Counted from the first letter of the stretch, positions 33,525 through 44,439 are shown. The stretch is DNA of 64,000 nucleotides from Forficula auricularia (GCA_024734495.1 JALMQS010000136.1:1822929-1886928), one strand, 5' to 3'. The notes: generated by a model from the sequence alone, not told the origin. A program made the numbers and translations.

Positions 33525-34175
33525 GAATGTCCTCTGCTTGATGCAAATAAACATATCTCTATATATAAATGAATATATACCATATCTATGTATATTATTA
33601 TTTTAATTGATTTGTTAGACTCCATATTTAGGGTGGATGAAGGTGGAGAGGGCGTATTGTAATACATGTACTCACAGTCAATATTTCTACCTGAGACACA
33701 CTGACCAGTGGCCAGTATACTTACCTCTCTCTCCCTTATATACCCCTCGACCCTATTCCTATCACTCCCTCCCCCTACATACCCATCCCATTGTCCCTAT
33801 CTTCCCCCTCTTATATACCCCTCAAGAGCAATTAGTTCAAGCTATTCTTAGGTTGTTTTGAAAGCATGGCTTCATCTTCAGTATTTTTTATTAAAAATAT
33901 TTTGAATGCTCTTTCTCATGGGCACAACTAGGTATCCAATTGAATGCAAATTTGAATGAATTTTCGTACTAAAAACGAATTTGAATTCAATTTGTGTACG
34001 TTTGTATGCCCATGAAAAAGAGCAGATAAAATATTTTTAATAAAAAAGATTGAAAATGAAGGCCAAGTCTTCGAAACTAGAGTCTCTAACTAATCAATTA
34101 TATCTCTATGTGTAAATATTCACTTAAATAGAGATATATGTTTATTTGTATCAACCAGAGGTCAGCCTCATTGAT
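33525..34175. mobile_element. Inverted-repeat element bounded by the 42-bp terminal module
   Basis: GTCCTCTGCTTGATGCAAAT on the left faces ATTTGTATCAACCAGAGG on the right. A second inverted pair lies inside: GCTCTTTCTCATGGGCA (33910) faces TGCCCATGAAAAAGAGC (34007). The right half carries GAAGGCCAAGTCTTCGAAAC with ACTAGAGTC, a decayed relative of the hammerhead-like motif at 45298. The left half near 33650-33840 holds CCCTATCTTCCCCC-type sequence that fits no other family. Confidence 0.55.
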
Positions 34176-34179
34176 ATTC

Positions 34180-34898
34180 CTATTACCTAGTAGCGAAGAG
34201 TGTAGCGAGTCTTAAAAAAATTTTACTTTTCCCTATAATATTGATTTGAACTACTGATCACAAAAATGGGTTTTAAAAACCCTGATACGTTAAGACCTTA
34301 AAAAAATCTTAATTTCTTTCTACATTATTACAAAACTACTAACATACCATACATACTCTATGTAAGGTAAAGGTAAATGAGGAATGTTTAGATTATATTA
34401 TTTAATTTTATCTGGAATGAAACCCCTGTATTCAATAATAGCTATTTTCGTATCCTTATATAGCCCGAAATTCATATAGGAATATCAAAACCAAAAATAT
34501 TACTTGATTTATTTGAACTTTATAAAAAATCAAGTGCTCATTTCTCATTGCTGAGTTATTTTTACCCGAAACTGATATATACATATTTGAAGAATATAAG
34601 GGGCCGAGAGATAAATTATTGCAGTCTGGTGTTCTATAAATTATTAAGTTCATTTATTATTACACCACTTGAGAAATGGGAGGGCAACATCTAGCAATTC
34701 TCTTAATAAAGCTTGACTTTAAATGTGATTTTGATTAAATTAAAAAAATGTTTATAAACTTTCTATCTATCTAGGGTGTACCTAATAAAGTTCGCTCTAG
34801 GATAATATTCAATGAAAGTAAAGAATTAATCGCAAAATGACATTTAAATAAACAATATAAAAGCACAATAATAAAACTTTTCTAGCTTTTAGGGATGC
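34180..34898. other. AT-rich stretch, nothing recognised
   Basis: Short open frames only; no supported feature. Confidence 0.4.
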
Positions 34899-34910
34899 AA
34901 AATCAGTAAT

Positions 34911-35011
34911 TCGGCTAAAATCTGACCCCCGGGGTAGGAGACAAAATTTAAAAAATATATAGTATCGTAAATTGGCTTATGGCTACAAGGGCCGAAAAGC
35001 CAAAAAAAAAA
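34911..35011 (+). mobile_element. SINE insertion with 12-bp target duplication
   Basis: Flanked by aaaatcagtaat at 34899-34910 and 35012-35023, a perfect 12-bp duplication. The 3' half (AGTATCGTAAATTGGCTTAT, then GGGCCGAAAAGCC and poly-A) matches the tail of the SINE at 56138-56315. The 5' half (TCGGCTAAAATCTGACCCCC) is shorter and differs from that tRNA-like head, so this copy is a truncated or variant member. Confidence 0.8.
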
Positions 35012-35029
35012 AAAATCAGTAATGATTGT

Positions 35030-35630
35030 TTCCATGTTTAGGGAATGTGTGACTTCATACTCAATCGATAGAGTACAATAATACAATAATTAAATAATTT
35101 TTTTGCTAATTTTAGCTTACTAAAAGATTTTTCTGCTGATGCACACTTTTCGAAATACTCAGAAAAATCCGGTACGCTTTTTCCACATTTTTGTAATTGG
35201 ATATTAAATCAAATAGATGAATAAAAAGGATGATTTCTAAATGATTCATTCTATTTAAGCTTCTATCTAAAGAAGGCAACAGCTTTTTTGCCCAAGGATT
35301 TCACTTAAAAGACCTTTTTAAATGTTATTGTTTTAAGTTGATTTTTAGTGCCCTGTGAAATTTGGCCACCGGGCTGCGGAGACGCTTCTTCGATGGGTCA
35401 GCGGAGTTGAGAGGCGGTATTCTTTAAAAGACTGATCATAATCTTATCAATAATAAAAAATTTTTTCAAATGTATTTTTTTATAATAAAGTACCTATAGG
35501 TATCATTATACTATTATTATACTCCTAAAAGCTTCTAATCTTGTTTTTATTTTAATTTTCATCAACTTTTTCCAAGTTTTCTATTAAATCCTAATTTAAA
35601 GTATTGAAAATTTTGAAAATTTTTTGAAGA
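35030..35630. other. Intergenic stretch, nothing recognised
   Basis: AT-rich with a small GC-richer patch at 35345-35420. No gene is supported. Confidence 0.4.
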
Positions 35631-35639
35631 AAATGTAAA

Positions 35640-35815
35640 ATACTAGGTAGGTTTCACAAAAATAAAAGATAATATGCTTGTTTAGCACGACTCTATCTAT
35701 ATTTATTTCGGGGTATGAGCCCATCTTCAGGAGTTCATTTTGGAAACATTTATTTTTGTGAAACCTACCTTGTATTTTATATTTTAAAAAGTTTCAAAAA
35801 ATTTTCAAAATTTTC
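35640..35815. mobile_element. Foldback element with hammerhead-like motif
   Basis: The left arm TAGGTAGGTTTCACAAAAAT faces ATTTTTGTGAAACCTACCTT on the right. On the minus strand at about 35690-35736 lie ACUC, CUGAAGA, an extra U, GGG-CUCAUA-CCC, GAAA, an A/U tract and GAGU, the same motif as at 24539. Confidence 0.6.
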
Positions 35816-35835
35816 TTTACTTTATTTAAATCTAG

Positions 35836-36060
35836 CTGCTCCAGGCCTTCGGCACGACTTCTGCACCTAGACTCTCCGGGTTGGTTGCCTTGACGGGCAG
35901 CGTCTCGAGACGGCCAAAAGTTTTTTTATATTTATTTAACGCATTGGCTAAGCACAATCGCTATCTGACCAATCAGAATCATTCTAATAATTTAACGCTT
36001 TGCCATTGGCTATGCACTGGCAAATCAGATCGCTTGGCTCATACAAACATATATACATAC
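35836..36060. repeat. GC-rich dispersed repeat (GGGCAGCGTCTCG family), copy 2
   Basis: Shares CTTCGGCACG, CTCCGGGTTGG and ACGGGCAGCGTCTCG with 25796-25950, then continues into AACGCATTGGCTAAGCACAA and TGGCTATGCACTGGCAAATC, which are not present in copy 1. Confidence 0.45.
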
Positions 36061-36085
36061 TTTTCCATTATATATATATATAGAT

Positions 36086-36397
36086 CAGTGATTCTCATAA
36101 TTTTTTCGTCACGGCACACTTTTAATAACTTAAAAATTTGACGGCACACTAACAATAAAATAAATTAAGAATTTTATTTGGGTTATTGATTGATGTACCT
36201 ATAAAATTATCATAGGACATTCTGCATCTTGTAAAATATTACTACCTCTTCAGTTCAGATGATCAAATAAATATTTGGATTAAATTTAGTGTCAATTGAT
36301 AAAGAAATGTAAAAAAAATCAATTCGGTGGAACCACTGCGCAAGCAGTGAGCGGGCACACTTCAAGAATCTCGCGGCACAGGGGTTGAGAATCACTG
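36086..36397. mobile_element. hAT MITE with perfect 8-bp target duplication
   Basis: Left end CAGTGATTCTCATAATTTTT; the right end reverse-complements to CAGTGATTCTCAACCCCTG. Flanked by atatagat at 36078-36085 and 36398-36405. It is 312 bp and non-coding, with repeated ACGGCACAC blocks inside. The end sequence and duplication length fit hAT. Confidence 0.9.
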
Positions 36398-36409
36398 ATA
36401 TAGATGTTC

Positions 36410-36720
36410 ATCAAGAAACCACACCATTCTCCCTTAACAAAATCCTAATTTATTGATAAAATAAAGAAAATTTAAAAATATAAAATTCTAGGTAGGTTTC
36501 ACAAAAATAAAAGACCAGATGCTTATTTACATGACTCTATATATTAAATAGACTCCTGAAGATGGGCTCGTTCACCGAAATATATATAGTCATGCAAATA
36601 AGCATCTTGTCTTTTATTTTTATGAAACCTACCTAGAATTTTATTTTTAAAATTTTTCTTTACTTTATTAAAATATGTTTCACCAAGAACCTACACCATA
36701 CTCCCTTAACAAAACCTAAT
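36410..36720. mobile_element. Foldback element group with hammerhead-like motif
   Basis: A TAGGTAGGTTTCACAAAAAT / ATGAAACCTACCTAGAATTT inverted pair (36490-36645) surrounds CTCCTGAAGATGGGCTCG and CCGAAATATATATAGTC (36543-36584, plus). Terminal blocks with ACACCATTCTCCCTTAAC lie at 36420 and 36695 in the same orientation, so two overlapping or broken copies may be present. Confidence 0.55.
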
Positions 36721-36729
36721 TTATTTGAA

Positions 36730-37440
36730 AATTAAAAACAAAAAAAAATCCTGATATCATAAAAAGGAATAGTTTATAGATAGACATAGAAGAGAGTCGA
36801 TTTGTGACGACTGACTGATCAACTCTCGGTCAAAAGTTTTTTCTTTTGCTTTCCGAAATCAGCTGGAGATCGGACCCGACATTATTCTATAAGACCCGCT
36901 CTGTCGTCACACTCACAAACAAACCTCTAGCCAGCCAGTCCATAGAGAAATTTATTAGAATATTTTTTATACTCTGTCATCGCGGCTAAAAGAAGTTTTT
37001 TCTTTTTTCTTTTTTTTTCTTTCATCCGATGCGAAAGATATAAATTTTGTTAGAAAAATTCGGTTGAATATTAAAAAATAAAAAACGACGAATCGGTGTC
37101 CGATGGAAACATATATAAATGTATATAATATATATTTTTATTTTAGTTTTTGGAAATTTACGCGCTATCAAAGTAGAAAACTTGAATAAATGTTATGAGA
37201 GTTTTTGTTTGCAGAGATTTGAAAACTGAAATCGAAACACTTTTGGGGCCACTTAGTTTAATATTTAACACGCTTCATGAATAACACCATGTCGAATAAA
37301 TGAACGCTTGGCTATATAATATTTCTCGCTTTTTACTGATCTAGAGAGTGTGAAACGAATAAATAAATAAAGTAAAAATAAAAAATAAATGTGTGAGTTT
37401 GTATGTGTGTGGCGAGAGAATGAGGAAATCTGTGATACAT
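36730..37440. other. Intergenic stretch with a GC-balanced patch
   Basis: 36780-36960 is less AT-rich and non-repetitive (GATCGGACCCGACATTATTC, GACCCGCTCTGTCGTCACAC). No open frame of note; it could be regulatory or untranslated sequence. Confidence 0.25.
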
Positions 37441-37457
37441 GGCGATGGCTTAGGATA

Positions 37458-37471
37458 TATATATATATATA
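37458..37471. repeat. (AT)n microsatellite
   Basis: A run of alternating A and T in the 37450s-37470s. Microsatellite only. Confidence 0.7.
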
Positions 37472-37479
37472 CTATCCAT

Positions 37480-38200
37480 CAATAAAGAAGTCAAGTTAGA
37501 AGTTGTTAAAAAATAATAAAAATTGTTTGGAAATTTATGTTATTGAACTTCAGAAATGTAGTTAATAGATTTCAAACGGTTCGTTTAAGCTATAAACAGT
37601 TTGTAAAAACTTTTGAGAGTGACGGTGATACGCAAATCAAGTTAAATAGGTTTCAATGTTAAAGCTTATGGTAATCATATGGGGATTAGGGTCTTTTTTA
37701 CTGGGATTTGATGTCAAGTTAAAGAGATGACAAATACTGTTATGTTAGACCACCCATTAATTAGGAAATTAAACGCAAATTTTATTGATTTGGCAATTTT
37801 TGTCAACTTACGGTTTGAGCTGAAAAGTTGAAACTTTATATAGAAGGTGAGGTTTATTAATACCTGCTTGTGCGGCAAATTTCAGCTCATTAATTGATTC
37901 GATTGATCTCAAAATAAACTAAAGAAAATTTTGAAAAAAATTTTAGAAGCTTTTTAAAATATAAAATACCATGTAGGATTCACAAAAATATTTTTACTTT
38001 ATTTAAAATGATTCACCAAGAACCCATAACATGCTCCCTTAACAAAATTGATCCCAAAATAACAATTCGATTATTTTCTGATTATCTGTATTTTTAAACA
38101 GGAAGTTTAGAAGTTAAAGAGCTTCCTCTAAAAATATGACAGTTTTAAACGAAGCTTAGTTCTGAATGTCAATCTTAATTCAGATAAAAAAAAATGAACG
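37480..38200. other. AT-rich stretch with foldback relic
   Basis: No gene seen. 37955-38045 retains the arm and terminal blocks (TAGGATTCACAAAAAT, GATTCACCAAGAACCC) of the foldback family without a partner. Confidence 0.35.
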
Positions 38201-38204
38201 ATTC

Positions 38205-38930
38205 AGGGACCCTTTTCAACTTTTTTGAGAATTTCAAGGGGAAAAAATATTAATTTTCAAAAAACTAAACTCATTTTTAATAGTATATTTATATAGAGTT
38301 AAAGGACTATACTTTCGTTGGAATATCTCGAAACAAATTACTTTTTTTACCCTCTCTTCGAAGGGTAGATAATACAAAGGGGGACCCTTTTCAACTTTTT
38401 TGAGAATTTGAAGGAAAGAAAAATATTAATTTTCAAAAAACTAATCTTATTTTTATTAGAATATTTTATAAAGAGTCAAAAAGAGTATACTTTCGTTGGA
38501 ATATCTCAAAAAAATTACTTTTATTACCTTCTCTTCGAAGAGTAAATGATACAAAGGGGTGACCCTTATCAACTTTTTTGAGAATATTAATGGAAAAAAA
38601 ATATTAATTTTCAAAAAACTAATCTCATTTTTAATAGAATATTTCATATAGAGTTAAAAGAGTATACTTTCATTGGAATATCTCGAAAAAAATACTTTTA
38701 TAACCCTCTCTTCGAAGGGTAGATGATACAAAGGAGGACTCTTATCAACTTTTTTGAGAATTTCAAAGGGGGGGAAATATTAATTTTCAAAAAGTTAAAC
38801 ACATTTTTAATAATATATTTTATATAGAGTTAAAAGAGTATACTTTCGTTCGAATATCTCTATAAAAATTACTTTTATTACCTTCTCTTCGAAAGGTAGA
38901 TGATACAAGGGGGGGGGGGGGGGAGAGACA
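38205..38930. repeat. Tandem array of ~175-bp units
   Basis: Four units start at GACCCTTTTCAACTTTTTTG or a variant, at about 38208, 38383, 38563 and 38737, with spacing of 174-180 bp. Each holds TTAATTTTCAAAAAACTAA, AGAGTTAAAAGAGTATACTT, CGTTGGAATATCTC and a small hairpin CTCTTCGAAGGG. The array ends in a 14-16 G run near 38909-38924. Confidence 0.85.
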
Positions 38931-38934
38931 TTCC

Positions 38935-39840
38935 TCTAAATATAAAATTAGCAATTTTTTCTTTTTAATTTTTGAATGAATTCAATTAATACTTCGGCTC
39001 ACATAATAACTTCCCTGTAGGGTATGCATAGGATACTCTTTCGGTCCGATTTGAATGCATAAGCGTCAGGGGTGCTCGCATTTGGCCAAGAATTAATGGT
39101 AAATCCCTATTTAAATAAAATATTTTCTTTTAGAATATGCATTCAACGTTTAGGGTCATTGACTTGTACTATGAAAATGCATCTCCTGGTAGAAAAGTCA
39201 CCAATCGTGATTGATACCTAACTATATTTTGCTTTATCATATTGAAAAATTTTTAAAATAATGCTGGTATTTTTTCAAATACTTTAATAAAAAACAAATA
39301 AATTATTAATAAAAAAATCATCAATAGGACTTCTCTATAATAAATAAAGGCTATGTTAATTAAAAATAACTTTTCAAATATTTTTAAACATTATGGGGGT
39401 GTATGATTAAAATATAATTATTTATTAAGCATTCCAATTAATAATTTGTCCTTTGAGTTGGGTGCCCTATACATTTTTAATTACTTACTTTCAAAATTAA
39501 TTTGATCCATTTTTTATTTAATTTTATTCTAGATAATCCCTTGAAGGGCCTTTTTAAAAAGAAAAAGGGGAGACAAATAACTAATAAGGTTTAAATATTG
39601 ATTTGAACAACAACAACAAAAGCAAAAACAATCTCGATTTATTTAATTCTCGGCTCTCTTCTCGTATCGAAAAGGAATGGAATTTAATTTAAAATAAAAA
39701 AATGAACAAAAAAAAAAGATGAAAAATGTTTTCAAAAGAATTTTTTTTTACGTTTCTTAAATTCATTTGATTGTTGAAACTTTATTATTCTTTATTTCAA
39801 TTGTGATATAAAGAAATTGAATTATACAACAAAGTGCTTG
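38935..39840. other. AT-rich stretch, nothing recognised
   Basis: No gene, RNA or complete element is supported. Confidence 0.4.
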
Positions 39841-39977
39841 TCAAGAATTCTATTTTTTATTTGCGCTCCCGCCCCTTTTGCACGCGTTATTGAGTTAGGT
39901 TGAGAAAATTAAGCTAAGTGGTGGAGGTGATCTGAATTTGAATTCTTTATGTATTCCTTATGCATTCTATTTGGTAG

Positions 39978-40064
39978 ATGGAACGACATCGGGGGTTGAA
40001 ATTGGTGCTCATCCCCGGGCCTTTACACAGAGGGATAAGCAGAATTCAATACACCTCTCTCGAA
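39978..40064 (+). CDS. Possible internal exon, product unknown
   Basis: An 87-nt GC-balanced stretch in AT-rich surroundings. It is bounded by a TATTTGGTAG acceptor-like site and a GTAAGA donor-like site, and its length is a multiple of three. Two frames are open. The frame reading GTTSGVEIGAHPRAFTQRDK stays open upstream as well; the other starts with ATG and runs on as a 122-residue frame to 40346. I recognise no domain. The acceptor has a weak pyrimidine tract, so chance is a real possibility. Confidence 0.22.
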
Positions 40065-40480
40065 GTAAGACCCCTATTATTTTTATCCCCTTCCTTTGAT
40101 TTGGACTTTGCCATCCACTTGCAAGAATTCAACACTTATTTACAAGTCTACTTATTTTTATCGGGGCGCAGAAAGAAATCGACAAAAAGCTTTGCATCAG
40201 GATTAGATTCCGATTCTTTTCTATACACCTACGCTCTTCTTTCAGCCGTTTTATTTTTTTATTCTTTAATTTATTTTTATCGTTCTTATTACAGAATCTC
40301 ATCTCGGTGGGGATTTTTGAATTTTAAATCGATTGAGAACAAATGAAGACAAATATATTTTCTTTATTGATAATACCGTTGAACCTGGTTCATAAGTAAT
40401 TGTACAAAGGAACCCTGTAAGTCTTAAAAAAAATCTATAAAGAATTCTCAAATACACATACATACTTAATTTAGTTTTTA
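40065..40480. other. Intergenic stretch, nothing firm
   Basis: Contains a pyrimidine-rich tract ending in TTATTACAG near 40294, which could be another splice acceptor, but no downstream exon could be framed with confidence. Confidence 0.25.
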
Positions 40481-40534
40481 ATTACCTAACTTTGTACTTT
40501 CATTATTAAAAAAAAAAAAAAAAATTCATTAATA

Positions 40535-40855
40535 AAGTAAAGGGTGTGTAGTTTCACAGTGAATGAAATAAAACTACAAGTTAAAACTGTAAACTCCTGA
40601 TGATGGACTAATAATCCGAAATATATTGAGTTTGTATAAACCTCTTTGAGTTTTATTTCATTCACTGTGAAACTACACACCCTTTACTTGATTAATTTAA
40701 CCTGTAAACTCCTGATGATGCACTAATAATCCGAAATATATTGAGTTTGTATAAACCTCTTTGAGTTTTATTTCATTCACTGTGAAACTACACACCCTTT
40801 ATTTGATTAATTAATATAATTTTTCACCTAAAACCTACACCACTTTCTCTAAGTA
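40535..40855. mobile_element. Foldback element with tandemly repeated hammerhead-like motif
   Basis: AAAGGGTGTGTAGTTTCACA (40540s) faces TGTGAAACTACACACCCTTT (40664 and again 40780). The right half is duplicated with a period near 115 bp, giving two motifs at 40591-40633 and 40706-40748. It ends at TTCACCTAAAACCTACACC, the usual terminal block of this superfamily. Confidence 0.7.
40591..40633 (+). ncRNA. Hammerhead-ribozyme-like motif
   Basis: AAACUC, CUGAUGA, an extra U, GGA/UCC stem II, GAA followed by palindrome AUAUAU and a U, then GAGUUU, which pairs all six bases of AAACUC. The tandem copy at 40706-40748 keeps stem I but has one change in stem II. Confidence 0.48.
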
Positions 40856-40889
40856 AAAAAAATAAATAAAAAATTCATTGACTTTTCAT

Positions 40890-40940
40890 AACACTGACGT
40901 AGGAGGGAATAAACCTCCGAAACGTCGGTTTTTTAATCAA
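40890..40940 (+). ncRNA. Degenerate hammerhead-like motif
   Basis: CUGACGU, then an A, stem II GGAGG/CCUCC, GAAA, CGUC and GGUUU. The CUGANGA box is damaged (GU in place of GA), so it is a relic. Confidence 0.35.
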
Positions 40941-41308
40941 AAAGATATTTTTATAAAACCTATCTAGTATTTTATATTTTAAATTTTAAAAAGTTTCTAA
41001 AATTTTTCTTTACTTTATAAAAAATATAGTTTAAATTATCTCTCTTTTTTGGAATTTAGAACTGCCTCATCAAAACCCACTCAATTCAGTTATACAGTCC
41101 GTTTCCAAATACTACTTCAATCCTATAAATATATATATATATATATAGAAACAAATACCTACACTCTTTAAAAGCATTTAGACAATAATACTACCTTAAT
41201 AAGATGTAAAAACTACTGACATTTTCAATTATCACAATATATTAGATGATTTTAAATTAATAATTTTTAAGGATTTAGGTGTCGGTTCTAGGTGAAACAT
41301 TATAAATA

Positions 41309-41375
41309 ACTTATGAGGAGAATTTTCTAGGTTAAGTTTTTGTGAAACTTAACCTAGAAAATTCTCCTCATAAGT
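41309..41375. ncRNA. Perfect 31-bp hairpin in a foldback element
   Basis: Arms ACTTATGAGGAGAATTTTCT... and the exact inverse, with a loop of about 5 nt. The flanks carry the GGTGAAACAT terminal block of the foldback family (41280-41300). A transcript from either strand would form a long perfect stem resembling a small-RNA precursor; function unknown. Confidence 0.5.
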
Positions 41376-41449
41376 GATTTTAAATTATTTGAAGTTATAC
41401 AAGATTATTTGCCTCTTTAAAAAAAACTTATCACATTAAAGAAAATTTA

Positions 41450-41745
41450 AAATTTTTTAAAATTTAAAATATAAAATTCTAGGTATGTTTCACAAAAATA
41501 AAAGACAAAATGCCTGACCCTATATATTTCGGGATACGAGCCCATCTACAGGAGTTCTGTTTTCTCTGTGAACTCCTGAAGATGGACTCGTACCCCGAAA
41601 TATGTAGAGTAATGCTAACAAGCATCTTGTCTTTTATTTTTGTGAAACTTACCTAGAATTTTATATTTTTAAATTTTTAAAATTTCCTTTACTTTATTTA
41701 AATAGGTTTCACCAAGAACCTACACCATTCTCTCTTAACAAAACT
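41450..41745. mobile_element. Foldback element with hammerhead-like arms
   Basis: TAGGTATGTTTCACAAAAAT (left) faces ATTTTTGTGAAACTTACCTA (right), with outer block TTCACCAAGAACCTACACC. The plus-strand motif at 41572-41610 has ACUC, CUGAAGA, U, GGA...CCCC, GAAA and GAGU; the left-arm counterpart on minus (41517-41556) is slightly decayed. Confidence 0.68.
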
Positions 41746-41801
41746 TTTCACATTGAAATTTGCTAAGATAGGGACAAAGTAAAAAAAATGAATAATAAAA
41801 C

Positions 41802-42115
41802 TTGAGGCGACTGTGGGTCAGTAGTCAAGAGTGTCGGGCCGCAGTCTTGAAGTATGCTGGTTCAAGACTGAGGCTCGGCAGATATTTAAAGTCGCCTTCT
41901 CTTGGAAAGCAATGGCAAACTACCAAGAGTATAGTATAATTGCCTAGTCAACCTCTCCAAACTAGCCGTTCGGAACCGGCGTTAAAAAGTAGGTCCCGTA
42001 TCTCTGTGTAATACAGTTAAACACACTCAGCACAGGTATATGTGGAGAGGTGCCGAAACGTCAGGGAGACGAAACCTGATTTGGCTCTTAAAGAAGGAGA
42101 TTTTTCAATAAATTT
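41802..42115 (+). mobile_element. tRNA-derived SINE with long body
   Basis: The head GACTGTGGGTCAGTAGTC resembles an A box, and ATGCTGGTTCAAGACTG about 40 bp downstream resembles a B box. The body (AAGTCGCCTTCTCTTGGAAA, CAACCTCTCCAAACTAGCCG, AAGTAGGTCCCGTATCTCTG, GTGGAGAGGTGCCGAAACG) is GC-balanced and non-coding, as in long-bodied arthropod SINEs. Single copy in this window; the ends are approximate. Confidence 0.6.
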
Positions 42116-42244
42116 TCAGAGATTTTTGGAAAAATGTTCTTTGTGTTCTTTGACTAAAATAGTATGGGAATCTCTGTTCTAAACCAACTACCCCGTGAAG
42201 TTAAGGGCAAATTTCTGTAGTCAACTAACTTTAGTAACTTTTAA

Positions 42245-42545
42245 GGAGTTAGGCGTTGAATCTAGGTGAAACATTTTAAAATAATAATAAAACTTGAGCA
42301 AGATGCGAGGTAGGTTTCACAAAAGAAATAAAACAAAATTGAGTTTTGAATTCGATATATTTCGGGGGTGAGGCCATCATCAGGAGTGAAAAAAACACAG
42401 TTGATGGGCTCACCCGCGAAATATATGGAATTCAAAACTCAATTTTGTTTTATTTGTTTTTTCTGAAACCTACCTCGCATCTTGCTCAAGTTTTATTATT
42501 ATATTAAAATGTTTCTCCTAGAACCAACACCTAACTCCTTAAAAG
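42245..42545. mobile_element. Foldback element with hammerhead-like motif
   Basis: Outer ends GGAGTTAGGCGTTGAATCTA and AGAACCAACACCTAACTCC are inverted. Inner arms: ACTTGAGCAAGATGCGAGG faces CCTCGCATCTTGCTCAAGT. The minus strand at about 42354-42398 has ACUC, CUGAUGA, a short stem and CGAAAUAUAUCGA. Confidence 0.7.
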
Positions 42546-42659
42546 TTAATAAAAAATGAAGAGTCAAATAAACATAGTTTATGTTCAGGTTCTTTAAGAG
42601 TGAATGATGTTGGATTCAGGAATAATGGAAAAGAAGAAGGTATTTCGATCTATTGAAGT

Positions 42660-42990
42660 CATTTTTAACAGACTTCAAAAAAGGAGGAGGTTCTCTATTC
42701 GACTGAATTTTTTTTTGTGCCTATGTTACCTCATATCTCCGCCAATTGTGAACCGATTTTGAATTTTTTTTTGCATTGGGTTCAGTCTATCTTCCGATTG
42801 GTCCCTTTTTTTTCCTTGGTATTAGACATTTTTTGTTAGGTTTGTTCAGGCCTAACTTCATTGTTTATGAACCGATTTCGATGGTTCTTTTTTTATCGGA
42901 AAGGGGATGTCTTAGGGATGGTGTCATATTAATTTGGTCAAGTTCTGATGATATGATCACTATTAATAACATCACTAAAAGAGAAAAATA
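42660..42990 (+). repeat. Dispersed repeat starting ACTTCAAAAAAGGAGGAGG
   Basis: Matches the inverted fragment at 844-970 over its first 130 bp, including CCGATTTTGAATTTTTTTTG-like and GCATTGGGTTCAG blocks. It continues with TATGAACCGATTTCGATGG and GGGATGGTGTCATATTAATT. The form resembles repeats common in insect genomes that begin with CCGACTTC, but I cannot name the superfamily. Confidence 0.5.
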
Positions 42991-42994
42991 AAAA

Positions 42995-43390
42995 TAATTT
43001 TAAGAAAAAAATAAAACCAACTTCAAAAAATTAAATGCAACAAATTAAAATACACTAAAAGGTATAAAATAATTATTATCTTATTTAGTTACAACTAAAC
43101 GACGAAATATTAAAATGAAATTACTTTTTGAAGTCGGTGCCAAACAAACTGTACCTATAAGCGAGCGTACCCGCCAAACGTACTAAATAAGATCCGTCGA
43201 GTGCGATTCATAAAAGGTATATGTTTGGCACCGACTTCAAAAAGTAATTTCATGTTAATATTTTTTTTTGTAACTAAATAAGATAATAATTATTTTATAC
43301 CTTTTAGTGTATTTTATTTGTTGCATTTAATTTTTTTGAAGTCGGTTTTATTATTTTCTTAAAAATTATTTTTATATAATAAACACATTG
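42995..43390. mobile_element. Inverted repeat with ~165-bp arms
   Basis: AAACCAACTTCAAAAAATTA ... CTTTTTGAAGTCGGTGCC on the left is mirrored by GGCACCGACTTCAAAAAG ... TTTTTTTGAAGTCGGTTTTA on the right, with a 60-bp GC-richer centre (TAAGCGAGCGTACCCGCC). Each arm has the GAAGTCGG motif at both ends, so each arm may be a solo copy of the adjacent repeat family in opposite orientation. Confidence 0.7.
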
Positions 43391-43394
43391 ATCA

Positions 43395-43785
43395 TTAAAT
43401 TGGTTAGATTAGTTAATAACTTAGAACTGAAATTGAAAACCCTGTAAAATACTCGGCCTTTCCAATTTATGTAATTATATTAAATACTCTATATCCGATA
43501 GATGGAGTATTTTTATTCCCCTTACAAAAATATTAAATTATTTCAAAATAAATTACATTTTTAATGATGCAATGAATTAATATCCGATTAATTTTCCCTT
43601 TAATTTAAAATAATTTCAACTTTTTTTTAATAATCCCTTCTACATGGAATACGAGCTAGGTAACTTGAATGTATCTAAATTAAAGAGGAATTTTCGCTTC
43701 AAATTAAACCAATTAGGGACGATAAAGCATCTCATCGATGGAATAGTTTACTAAAAAAAATACAAGGGACATATTATTGGAAAAA
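43395..43785. other. AT-rich stretch, nothing recognised
   Basis: No supported feature. Confidence 0.4.
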
Positions 43786-43789
43786 TAGC

Positions 43790-44220
43790 TTAATAAAGAA
43801 CTGTGAAGGGTTCCGACAAATGGGGTGCAATTATTAATTCCGTTCGTATCGGAGGGAAATTGACGAGGTGTGATTATTCGAAAGAGAGGAGGCTAAACGG
43901 TCGGTTGACACGACAGTTTTCGAAACAGGGGTGACCAATTAAGATGACGTGATTAGGTGCAACAAGTTGGGGAAAAAAGAAAACAGGGTAGCGGTCTCCT
44001 TGAGGTGAGGGTTGTTTGCTACCTGATCATCAAGTCTAATGAAATGGGACAGGAGAGAAGTGGAAGCGACCTCAAAGGGCCCAGGACAAATTGATGGTGA
44101 AGGAAGCCCTTTTGCTTGTCCCGAATTATGACCACGATGGCAAATATCCATTTGGATCATCTCATTTCTCTCCCCGAACATATACAGGCTGAGTCCCTGG
44201 AGGCCATCCGGGAAATGATA
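43790..44220. other. GC-balanced single-copy island with an 80-codon minus-strand frame
   Basis: Non-repetitive within the window. The minus-strand frame at 44181-43939 reads ordinary-looking protein (MFGERNEMIQMDICHRGHNS) without a known domain, extends upstream in frame past its ATG and contains a CAG|GTAGCA donor-like site. It may be an exon or conserved noncoding DNA. Confidence 0.25.
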
Positions 44221-44439
44221 TTTCTTCCGCTTTTTTTTTATTATTATTTCCCTAAATAAAAAATATAATCATTCACCTGTCCTTTCTCATATATAAAATA
44301 AAAAAATTAAATTTATAATCATTTATTAAATTTTAAATAGCTTAAATTGAAAGTTTTTTCTCGAAAGTAACATAATTTTTATAAGTGAAGTTTTTTTTAT
44401 TTATTTATTTTTATTTTGACGAGAGTAGCAGAGTTGTTG

